A stretch of DNA of 5,745 bases. Origin: an uncultured Eubacteriales bacterium. GTDB lineage: Bacteria; Bacillota; Clostridia; Oscillospirales; Oscillospiraceae. Below, one piece after another: positions 1 through 5,539 of the stretch. The position numbers were made by a program, and so were the translations under genes. The stretch is taken from contig URPI01000142.1 of NCBI GenBank assembly GCA_900549705.1, positions 1 through 5,745 on the forward strand, given 5' to 3'. The notes beneath the pieces are model-generated. The model searched no databases. It was not told the DNA's origin and saw only the letters and a list, made by a program, of their open reading frames with translations. Each line of letters opens with the position of its first letter. Position 1 is the first letter of the stretch.

Positions 1-19
1 GTGTGTAAGTGATATTCAT
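1..19 (-). CDS. Possible 5' end of a leftward gene, cut by the window edge
   Basis: On the minus strand an ATG at 19-17 follows a good Shine-Dalgarno AAAGGAG (36-30) with a 10-base spacer. The frame reads Met-Asn-Ile-Thr-Tyr-Thr before it leaves the window. Only six residues are visible, so no family can be assigned. The start is plausible because of the ribosome binding site and because this side of the intergenic region has no other rightward or leftward gene. If real, it is transcribed divergently from the Na/Pi cotransporter gene. It could equally be a chance ATG behind a purine-rich stretch. Confidence 0.4.
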
Positions 20-148
20 GCTGTTTGTACTCCTTTCATCGGCTCTCTCTGCGGTTTTAGGTTGTGTGTTCCAAGAGACTCCCCAACCGCTTGCTTGAGA
101 AGTCTTTCAGAGCATACAACACCAGCCTCCGTCAAAAGCTTACTTTCC

Positions 149-212
149 TTGCTTCACTTTACATACTCTTTACAATTGGCCGATAGCGGATTTTACATTG
201 TAAGATTATGAT
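149..212 (+). promoter_or_regulatory. Control region of the Na/Pi cotransporter gene with a candidate Pho box
   Basis: Seen: TTTACA occurs at 158-163 and 169-174, an 11-bp-spaced direct repeat (TTTACA-N5-TTTACA), and again at 192-197. PhoP of Firmicutes is known to bind direct repeats of a TT(A/T/C)ACA-like hexamer with about 11 bp periodicity, so this is a candidate PhoP/PhoB site. It would suit a phosphate transporter. Candidate -10 boxes are TACATT (194-199) and TATGAT (207-212). Either would place the repeats roughly 30-60 bases upstream of the transcription start, where activating Pho boxes lie. A different reading is TTGCTT (149-154), N16, TACAAT (171-176), in which case the repeat would overlap the -10. 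A hyphenated palindrome TTACA-T-TGTAA lies at 193-203. The start site is not settled. Confidence 0.4.
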
Positions 213-244
213 AAAGGCGAAACCATAAGAGAGGAATCGATAGA

Positions 245-1990
245 ATGGATATTTTCGGGTTACTGAATCTGATTGGCGGCTTGAGCCTGTTCCTGTTCGG
301 CATGAATATCATGGGTCAGGCACTGGAGCGCCGCGCCGGAAGCGGGCTGCGCAGTCTGCTTTCCAAAATGACCAGCAATAAGTATATCGGCCTGCTCACC
401 GGCCTTGTGGTGACCGCCATTATTCAAAGCTCCTCCGCCACCACGGTAATGGTGGTGGGCTTTGTCAACTCCGGGCTGATGACCCTGCGTCAGGCCATCC
501 ATATGATTATGGGTGCCAACATCGGCACCACCGTCACCGCCTGGATTTTAAGTCTGGCGGGCATTTCCAGCAGCAATCTGTTTATCCAACTGCTGAAGCC
601 CTCCTCCTTCACCCCCGTTCTGGCGCTGATTGGCACCATCAAGCTGATGTTCAGCAAGAATGACAAGTCGAAGGATACCGGCCTGATTCTTTTGGGCTTC
701 GCTACCTTGATGTACGGCATGGAGAGTATGTCCGCCGCCGTCTCCGGTCTGCGGGATGTTCCCAGCTTCCAGCAGTTGTTCCTGCTGTTCCAGAACCCCG
801 TGCTGGGTGTGCTGGCCGGTGCCGCCCTCACCGCCATTATCCAGTCCAGCTCCGCCTCCGTGGGTATCTTGCAGGCGCTGGCCGCCACCGGCCAGGTAAC
901 ATACGGTGCAGCAATTCCCATCATCATGGGACAGAATATCGGCACCTGTGTCACCGCCCTGATTTCCAGCGTTGGTGCCAATAAAAATGCAAAGCGCGCC
1001 GCTATGGTTCACCTGAGCTTCAATGTGATTGGCACCGCCGTGTGGCTGACGGTGTTCTGCCTGGTGAAAGCCATTTTCGCCCCGGCACTGCTCCAGGAAA
1101 GCACCGGCCTCATGGGTATCGCAGTTGCCCACTCCCTGTTCAATCTGCTGTGTACCCTGTTGATGCTGCCCCTTTCTCAGTGGCTGGAAGCTCTGGTGTG
1201 CAAACTGGTGCCCGACAGCAAGCAGCCCGAGGTTGCCAGCGAGCTGGATGAGCGTCTGCTGGCTGCCCCCGCCGTTGCCTTGGAGCGCTGCCGGAAGGTT
1301 GCCGCCGATATGGCTGCCACCTCCGTCCGGGCGCTGAACCAGGGCATCACCGTCCTGACGGATTTCAACCCCGAAACCGCAAAGCAGGTGCAGGAAGAAG
1401 AAGATAAAACCGACCACCTGGAGGACATCCTGGGCACCTACCTCGTGAAGCTCAGCACCCGCCGCATCAGCGCCGATGACAGCAACGAGGCTGCCCGCCT
1501 GCTGAAAATCATCGGTGACTTCGAGCGGATTGCCGACCATGCCGTGAACCTGGTACACTCCTCCGAAGAACTGCAACAGAAAAAAATGGAACTATCCGCC
1601 CCGGCGCTGGCCGAATTAAAGGTGCTCACCAGCGCCGTCAGTGAAATTCTTTCCCTGTCCCTGGACGCATTTTTGAAGGATGATCTGCAATCCGCCGTCA
1701 TGGTTGAGCCGCTGGAGCAGGTGATTGACGGACTGAAGGAGCAGCTGCGCACCAACCACATTCTGCGGCTGCAAAAGGAGCAGTGCAGCATTGAGGCCGG
1801 ATTTGTCTGGTCGGATATGCTCACGGATTTGGAGCGGGTGTCCGACCACTGCTCCAATATTGCAGGATGCATCATGGATATGCACGAAGGCAAGCTAAAT
1901 CTCCACGAGTCCCTGCGCGCCATGAAGGAAGACCGGGAGAAATTTGCCGAACGCTACGCTCTGTATCAAGAAAAATACAAATTGGCATAA
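245..1990 (+). CDS. Na/Pi cotransporter family protein with C-terminal PhoU-like domain
   Basis: The 581-residue membrane protein is predicted to import inorganic phosphate coupled to sodium, or to export phosphate as proposed for E. coli YjbB. The N-terminal half (about 1-320) shows the inverted duplication of this family: QSSSAT at 61-66 and QSSSAS at 200-205, each followed by a conserved MGANIGTTVT (89-98) or MGQNIGTCVT (228-237) segment, all within hydrophobic helices. From about 340 to 560 the protein is soluble, helical and PhoU-like, with two repeats marked by GDFERIADH (424-432) and TDLERVSDH (527-535), the acidic motifs that bind metal in PhoU. This length and order are normal for the Firmicutes fusion form. 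The ATG is preceded by AGAGGA at 229-234. The next gene is separated by a strong terminator, so the gene is probably monocistronic. Direction of transport and the role of the PhoU domain are inferred from the family. Confidence 0.93.
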   Translation: MDIFGLLNLIGGLSLFLFGMNIMGQALERRAGSGLRSLLSKMTSNKYIGLLTGLVVTAIIQSSSATTVMVVGFVNSGLMTLRQAIHMIMGANIGTTVTAWILSLAGISSSNLFIQLLKPSSFTPVLALIGTIKLMFSKNDKSKDTGLILLGFATLMYGMESMSAAVSGLRDVPSFQQLFLLFQNPVLGVLAGAALTAIIQSSSASVGILQALAATGQVTYGAAIPIIMGQNIGTCVTALISSVGANKNAKRAAMVHLSFNVIGTAVWLTVFCLVKAIFAPALLQESTGLMGIAVAHSLFNLLCTLLMLPLSQWLEALVCKLVPDSKQPEVASELDERLLAAPAVALERCRKVAADMAATSVRALNQGITVLTDFNPETAKQVQEEEDKTDHLEDILGTYLVKLSTRRISADDSNEAARLLKIIGDFERIADHAVNLVHSSEELQQKKMELSAPALAELKVLTSAVSEILSLSLDAFLKDDLQSAVMVEPLEQVIDGLKEQLRTNHILRLQKEQCSIEAGFVWSDMLTDLERVSDHCSNIAGCIMDMHEGKLNLHESLRAMKEDREKFAERYALYQEKYKLA

Positions 1991-1999
1991 AAATAACAA

Positions 2000-2050
2000 A
2001 GCAGGACATGACCGCCTTCTCACGCAATCATGTCCTGCTATATCTTTTTT
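2000..2050 (+). terminator. Rho-independent terminator of the Na/Pi cotransporter gene
   Basis: Nine bases after the stop codon, AGCAGGACATGA (2000-2011) pairs perfectly with TCATGTCCTGCT (2028-2039), giving a 12-bp stem with a 16-base loop. It is followed by a T-rich tail ending in six T (2045-2050). It should isolate the phosphate transporter transcript from the toxin cassette that starts immediately afterwards. Confidence 0.88.
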
Positions 2051-2051
2051 C

Positions 2052-2080
2052 TTGCAATTTGTCGAAATCTATGCTATTCT
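2052..2080 (+). promoter_or_regulatory. Probable promoter of the holin-like toxin gene
   Basis: TTGCAA (2052-2057) and TATTCT (2075-2080) are separated by exactly 17 bases; each matches the sigma-A consensus at 4 of 6 positions. Transcription would start near 2087, at the first base of the cassette's inverted repeat, giving a leader of about 110 bases. Two TGATATTCTT copies further down (2123-2132 and 2148-2157) each contain an extended -10-like TGATATTCT and could be alternative start signals, but neither has a good -35. Confidence 0.5.
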
Positions 2081-2160
2081 TCCCTTGGTGCTACCGGTAG
2101 CGCCCCGGTAGGCGGTTCCCCCTGATATTCTTTTCTTTTTTCAGGGGTGATATTCTTATT

Positions 2161-2190
2161 TTGCCCCCAGTCTGTACAGAGAGGGGGTGG
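2161..2190 (+). promoter_or_regulatory. Ribosome binding site of the toxin gene in a local hairpin
   Basis: The strong G-rich ribosome binding site (AGGGGGTGG, 2182-2190) lies 5 bases before the toxin ATG. CCCCC (2164-2168) can pair with its GGGGG (2183-2187); between them the perfect palindrome TCTGTACAGA (2171-2180) closes the hairpin, with an AG/GA internal loop. The hairpin would hide the ribosome binding site. An upstream stem, CCCCTGA (2119-2125) with TCAGGGG (2141-2147), supplies a second G-rich/C-rich pair that could exchange partners with it. Such translational self-inhibition is typical of type I toxin mRNAs; here it is inferred from sequence only. Confidence 0.55.
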
Positions 2191-2195
2191 ACGCA

Positions 2196-2291
2196 ATGGA
2201 AGTTACATGGCCGGATTTAATCCAGTTCTGTATGTTCCTTGTGGGGTTAATATCATTGATTGTAATGATATTAACCAATAATAAGAAGTAG
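2196..2291 (+). CDS. Putative holin-like toxin peptide (type I toxin-antitoxin)
   Basis: A 31-codon gene starts at ATG 2196 and ends at TAG 2289-2291. It encodes a peptide beginning MEVTWPDLIQF, then one hydrophobic helix (about residues 8-26, containing MFLVGLISLIVMIL), and ending in the polar, basic tail TNNKK. The short acidic start, single membrane span and lysine tail are the layout of the Firmicutes 'putative holin-like toxin' (Hol_Tox) family, related in style to TxpA and BsrG/BsrE of Bacillus. Such peptides insert in the cytoplasmic membrane and stop growth when not silenced. Support comes from the strong ribosome binding site and from the cassette around it: an upstream promoter, a stop codon inside a hairpin, a convergent antisense promoter and a terminator. 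No experimental toxicity can be claimed. Confidence 0.85.
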   Translation: MEVTWPDLIQFCMFLVGLISLIVMILTNNKK

Positions 2292-2367
2292 CCGCCACGC
2301 CTCCAAGCCAGCGACTACTTCTTAGTCCGAGCGCAGGGGGAACCGACCTACTGGTAGCACCCCTTGT
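2275..2367 (-). ncRNA. Antisense antitoxin RNA of the holin-like toxin
   Basis: From the promoter at 2402-2374 a minus-strand RNA would start near 2367 and run through a stem of 10 bp plus 3 bp. TAAGAAGTAG and CTACTTCTTA form its base at 2282-2291 and 2315-2324, CGC (2293-2295) and GCG (2311-2313) its upper part, with a 15-base loop. The T-rich bases after this hairpin on the minus strand are a modest terminator, so the 3' end is estimated near 2275. The RNA, about 90 bases, is fully complementary to the last few toxin codons and the toxin 3' untranslated region. That is the arrangement known for RatA/TxpA and SR4/BsrG, where pairing triggers RNase III cleavage. The ends are estimates. Confidence 0.7.
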
Positions 2368-2373
2368 GTCTAT

Positions 2374-2402
2374 ACTATACCCCAACTTAATCATTTTGTC
2401 AA
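2374..2402 (-). promoter_or_regulatory. Strong promoter of the antisense antitoxin RNA
   Basis: On the minus strand TTGACA (2402-2397) is followed by exactly 17 bases and TATAGT (2379-2374): 6/6 and 5/6 matches to the sigma-A consensus with the ideal spacer. It is much closer to consensus than the toxin promoter, as expected if the antitoxin RNA must be made in excess. Confidence 0.82.
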
Positions 2403-2405
2403 CTC

Positions 2406-2434
2406 CGCTTCGCCAACTGGTGAAGCGATTTTTT
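2406..2434 (+). terminator. Rho-independent terminator of the toxin mRNA
   Basis: CGCTTCGCC (2406-2414) pairs with GGTGAAGCG (2419-2427) in a 9-bp stem with one G-U and a 4-base loop, followed by A and six T (2429-2434). It ends the plus-strand toxin transcript, giving an mRNA of about 350 bases. There is no T-run on the minus-strand side, so it should not stop leftward transcription from the DUF554 gene. It lies only three bases from the antitoxin -35 box. Confidence 0.85.
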
Positions 2435-2435
2435 A

Positions 2436-3149
2436 TTACAGAAATGCGGCGGCAGCCGCAAACACCACTGCGGGCAGGAGATTTGCCACCCGGATGTTCT
2501 TTCCCCAAATCAGGTTGATTCCCACGCAGAATATCAGGATTGACCCGATAAACGACAGGTTATTCAGCGCCGCGTCGGTCATCAGTGGGGCAACCAGCCC
2601 TGCCAGCGCTGTGATGCTCCCCTGGAACACCGCCACCGGGATGGCGGAAAAGAGGCAGCCCTTGCCCATCGAGCAGGTCATCACCATCACCAGAATGAAA
2701 TCCAGCACCGCCTTGGCCGTCAGAATGGAATAGTTCCCCCGGATGCCGTCCTGGATGGAGCCCACAATAGCCATGGCCCCGATGCACACCGTCAGGGATG
2801 CCGTCACAAAGGCATCCACGAACCCGCCGTCCCCGGCGTTGCCCGTCTTTTCCTTCAGCCATTGTCCAAACCGCTCCATCTTGTCTTCCAGATTCAGCAG
2901 CTCGCCCACCAGGGCCCCCAGAACCAGGCAGCCAATGACCAGCATGGTTCCGCCGCTGACGATTTTCCCATCCTGGGCGCTGAGCATTCCCTCCATGGCT
3001 CCCGCCAGCCCTAAAAACAGCGTGGCAATGCCGCAGGCGGTGCATAGCCCGTCCTGCACCTGGGAGCGGATGATTTTCCCGAACAGCAGTCCCGCTGTGC
3101 CTCCTGCAAGGATTGCCGCCACATTGATAACCGTGCCGATTCCTGGCAT
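2436..3149 (-). CDS. DUF554 domain membrane protein (YdfK/YqgA-like)
   Basis: The 237-residue protein is almost wholly hydrophobic, with about seven or eight membrane segments. It begins MPGIGTVINVAAILAGGTAG, the conserved start of DUF554 proteins. Further family signatures are ALVGELLNLEDKMERFGQWL (79-98, a membrane helix running into an amphipathic one), VCIGAMAIVGSIQDG (121-135), SAIPVAVFQG (168-177) and NLLPA (223-227). Full family length; no truncation. The biochemical role is not established; a transport function is only suspected. The ATG at 3149 has a CCCCCC/GGGGGG ribosome binding site (3162-3157) at a 7-base spacing. It has its own strong promoter just upstream and lies downstream of the PstS-like gene on the same strand. 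No terminator follows the stop codon, so its transcript may continue into the antitoxin region. Confidence 0.9.
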   Translation of the reverse strand: MPGIGTVINVAAILAGGTAGLLFGKIIRSQVQDGLCTACGIATLFLGLAGAMEGMLSAQDGKIVSGGTMLVIGCLVLGALVGELLNLEDKMERFGQWLKEKTGNAGDGGFVDAFVTASLTVCIGAMAIVGSIQDGIRGNYSILTAKAVLDFILVMVMTCSMGKGCLFSAIPVAVFQGSITALAGLVAPLMTDAALNNLSFIGSILIFCVGINLIWGKNIRVANLLPAVVFAAAAAFL

Positions 3150-3184
3150 AAAATATCCCCCCGGACGATAAATTGGTGAAACCC

Positions 3185-3212
3185 ATTATATCATCCGAGG
3201 GGTGTTTGTCAA
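3185..3212 (-). promoter_or_regulatory. Consensus promoter of the DUF554 gene
   Basis: On the minus strand TTGACA (3212-3207), 16 bases, then TATAAT (3190-3185): both hexamers are perfect, and a TG one base before the -10 adds an extended -10 (TGATATAAT). Transcription should start near 3178, leaving a leader of about 29 bases with the ribosome binding site at 3162-3157. The promoter looks constitutive; I see no operator-like palindrome over it. Confidence 0.88.
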
Positions 3213-3215
3213 TCA

Positions 3216-3257
3216 TGGCGCGAAGCGCCAGGTGGAGTGGACACCTTAATCTCCACT
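3216..3257 (-). other. Stem-loops at the 3' end of the PstS-like gene, without a T-run
   Basis: TGGCGC (3216-3221) and GCGCCA (3225-3230) form a tight 6-bp hairpin with a 3-base loop, directly upstream of the DUF554 -35 box. AGTGGA (3236-3241) and TCCACT (3252-3257) form a second stem across the stop codon of the PstS-like gene. Neither is followed by a T-run on either strand, so they are not classic terminators. They may stabilise the mRNA end or weaken read-through into the DUF554 gene. Confidence 0.5.
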
Positions 3258-5531
3258 ACCTAAACCGTAGGTGGGATAACAGAACACCAGATTTCCTTCC
3301 ATGTCATAGCTGCGGAAGCACCAATCGTCACTCACGGTTACACAGCCGTCCTGCAATTCCGGCGGCTTGCCAATCAACCGCATCACTTCCGTTTGCATAT
3401 TCTCCTCCATGATGATGGACTCGAAGCGAAAACCATAGGCACCATAGCAGACGATGTACTTCTTGCCGTTGAACACATCCTGGCCGCAATAGGCGTTGCG
3501 GAACCGGCTGTCCAGCTCCTCAAAATCCAGGTTCAGCACCACGTCCCCCTCCGGTGCCATGATGAAAATGAATTTTTCCGTCCGGTAGCCATAGGAAGCA
3601 TCCGGGAAACTGCGGGTCAGGCCGTCCGGCATCCGGTGCAGGGTCACGCCGTAATCCCGGCCATTTTCTATAAAGATGCCCTCCCCCTGATACTGCCAAT
3701 TCTTGGGAATCTCCCGGTAGCGCAGGTGTCCGTCATTTGCATAAATGGTGACTGTGTCCCCCCGCACCACCTGGAAGCCGTCGGTGCAATATTCCACATC
3801 GTCATAGTCCCATTCAAATTCTCCGCCATCCTGGTCGATGATAAAGTCCCGGCTGTCCGCCTGAATCCGATAGAACCGATCCCCCAGATTTGTCACGCTG
3901 TAGCTGCCCAGCTCCGGGTCAACCACCGGGGTCAGGTCCCGGAACAGCAGGGTGGTGTTCCATTCTTCGCCGTATTGGTAGATAATTCCGTTATCGTCAA
4001 CGCCCAGATAGCGGTCAGATTCCAGCAGCACCTTGCCGCTGTCGTCCAGCACTGCATAATGCGTCTCCGCCGTGTCGCTGTTGTAGAGTACGGCATCCAC
4101 GCAGGCCATCAGTCCGCCGTGTACATCTGAAGGGAAATAGACTCGCTGGCCAATGGTGAAGTCAGCCTGGGTCTTTATCAAATTCAGCTGCTTGTCATAC
4201 AGGTCAAATTCCGTCTGCTCCCGGTTTCGGGTGCCAATCAGCACATCTCCCACCGAGAAGAAATCCACATAACAGCAGCCGGAGGCAAAGCTGCCGTCCT
4301 TGGAAATGAACCCGCAGTTCCCCTCCAAGTCCGTCACCACCCATGCATACTCCTTTCCCTCATCGTCCAGTGGAAGCCGGTAAGCAGAAGTGTAGATGGG
4401 GTTCGTAATCAGCTCACCGCTATGGGTGTAAAAGCCCTGCAAATAACCCGCGGGATAGTCATAGACACTGCCGTCATATTCGTAGTTGCTGAAAAATTGA
4501 GCGCCGTCATAGGGATAAATCTTTCCATAGTCATTGCGTGGCTCAAAGGCATCGTGATTGCAGTCAAACAGGGTGTATTTTGCCGCCTGACCGCCGTTGG
4601 GGACATAGTTGGAATAATCCACCCGCACGTTCTCCCCGCTGTCCGGCGCTTCGCCCGCAGCGTACACGGGCACATAGCCCTCCAGCTCCAGCAGCCGCTG
4701 CCCCGCCTCGCTGCATAGCCAATCGTACAGCACCCGCGCCGGGGAACCCTGCGCCGCGTCCGCCGGAATGCAGGCATAGTAGCCGTTGCGGAAGGGATAG
4801 CTGCCGTCCTGCAAGGTGGCCGTGCTGGGAGTAACGCCGTCCACGCTGAGAATTTTTAACCCGGAGGCCATTTGCATATCTGCCGCATAATAGTACACGG
4901 TGTAACCAATGGCATTGGCGGAATTGTCGTAGTTTTTTACCGCTTCAATCAAGGCTGCCATCGCGCCGGGCACCATGGTGGTGGGCACCTCCATCATGGG
5001 CTCGCCCTGCATCACCAGTTTCTCCATCATCACCTGGCTGCCTGCCGTGGCGTTGCGCTGGAAGGCTTCGATGGGGGCATCCTCGCCGCCCACCTGCGCC
5101 CAGTTGGTGATTTTACCGGCGTAAATATCCTGGAGCTGCCCGGTCGTCAGATTGTCCACCGGATTGTCTTCATTGACCACAAACACCAGCGCCTCGGTGG
5201 CAATCTGCTGGATCTCATAGCCAAAATGTGCCTGTTCCATTTCGTCAAATACTTGGTTCTTTGGCTCTGCTGCAATCACAATATCGCAGTAGCCCTCCTG
5301 CAAATTGCGGAAGGATTGGGTGGTGCGGTTGAACTGCACCAGCGCCCCGGCCTCCTCCCGGTCAAGCCCCAGTAGGACGCTGGTAATGCCCGTCCCCAGG
5401 GGAACAAGGGACGTAGAGCCGTCCATGCGGGGGAAATTCTCCCGGGTGAATTGGAACGTGGATGCCGCCCCTGCCTGCACGGGAAGCATCAGCAGCGTCA
5501 GCACCAGGATGACACTCAGCAAACGTTTCAT
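3246..5531 (-). CDS. Secreted PstS-like phosphate-binding protein with a long C-terminal extension
   Basis: I take the ATG at 5531 (761 residues): AAGGAGG (5546-5540) lies 8 bases before it, whereas the in-frame TTG at 5537 would be only 2 bases away. Residues 1-23 are a Sec signal peptide (MKRLL, hydrophobic core, then AGAAS); there is no lipobox cysteine, so signal peptidase I cleavage and release are expected. Residues 35 to about 295 match PstS-type phosphate-binding proteins: DGSTS (37-41), CDIVIAAEP (82-90), ITNWAQVGGEDAPIEAFQRN (141-160) with AGS (163-165), IGYTVYYYA (208-216) and DGSYPFRNGYY (242-252). Residues about 305-761 are rich in Tyr, Asp and Gly with repeated short strands such as GNCGFISKDG and YAVLDDSGKVLLE. 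They recall WG-repeat or beta-propeller proteins but are not assignable by eye. Usual PstS length is about 280-320, so the extension is the odd part. No pstC, pstA or pstB adjoins. Phosphate binding is inferred; a sensing or other ligand role is possible. Confidence 0.85.
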   Translation of the reverse strand: MKRLLSVILVLTLLMLPVQAGAASTFQFTRENFPRMDGSTSLVPLGTGITSVLLGLDREEAGALVQFNRTTQSFRNLQEGYCDIVIAAEPKNQVFDEMEQAHFGYEIQQIATEALVFVVNEDNPVDNLTTGQLQDIYAGKITNWAQVGGEDAPIEAFQRNATAGSQVMMEKLVMQGEPMMEVPTTMVPGAMAALIEAVKNYDNSANAIGYTVYYYAADMQMASGLKILSVDGVTPSTATLQDGSYPFRNGYYACIPADAAQGSPARVLYDWLCSEAGQRLLELEGYVPVYAAGEAPDSGENVRVDYSNYVPNGGQAAKYTLFDCNHDAFEPRNDYGKIYPYDGAQFFSNYEYDGSVYDYPAGYLQGFYTHSGELITNPIYTSAYRLPLDDEGKEYAWVVTDLEGNCGFISKDGSFASGCCYVDFFSVGDVLIGTRNREQTEFDLYDKQLNLIKTQADFTIGQRVYFPSDVHGGLMACVDAVLYNSDTAETHYAVLDDSGKVLLESDRYLGVDDNGIIYQYGEEWNTTLLFRDLTPVVDPELGSYSVTNLGDRFYRIQADSRDFIIDQDGGEFEWDYDDVEYCTDGFQVVRGDTVTIYANDGHLRYREIPKNWQYQGEGIFIENGRDYGVTLHRMPDGLTRSFPDASYGYRTEKFIFIMAPEGDVVLNLDFEELDSRFRNAYCGQDVFNGKKYIVCYGAYGFRFESIIMEENMQTEVMRLIGKPPELQDGCVTVSDDWCFRSYDMEGNLVFCYPTYGLGSGD

Positions 5532-5539
5532 AAGCAATT

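Larger units (their letters stand above)
2087..2361. repeat. Inverted repeat bounding the toxin cassette (mRNA head-to-tail pairing)
   Basis: The left arm (2087-2124) and right arm (2334-2361) are complementary in two blocks. GGTGCTACCGGTAG (2087-2100) pairs with CTACTGGTAGCACC (2348-2361) over 14 bp with one G-U. CGGTTCCCCCTG (2113-2124) pairs with CAGGGGGAACCG (2334-2345) over 12 perfect bp. The left arm has 12 extra bases between the blocks, containing a second CCGGTAG. In the toxin mRNA this would form a panhandle joining the 5' leader to the 3' region. The same symmetry makes the 5' ends of toxin mRNA and antisense RNA nearly identical in sequence. It might alternatively be the terminal repeat of a small mobile cassette; no target duplication is evident. 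Confidence 0.75.

Noticed and set aside
548..1576. Long open frame (342 codons) on the minus strand inside the Na/Pi gene
   Set aside because: It is a shadow frame rich in His, Gln and Gly with no recognisable domain, opposite a gene with clear family motifs.
2203..2508. 101-codon minus frame through the antitoxin region
   Set aside because: It overlaps the antisense RNA, its promoter and the end of DUF554, and its composition follows the RNA structures; treated as non-coding.
2560..3216. 218-codon minus frame overlapping the DUF554 gene
   Set aside because: It is the +1 shadow of DUF554, with low-complexity Gly/Arg/His composition and no ribosome binding site that fits better than that at 3162-3157.
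3393..4130. 245-codon plus-strand frame inside the PstS-like gene
   Set aside because: Antisense shadow of a gene with clear signal peptide and PstS motifs; no ribosome binding site or family signature was seen.
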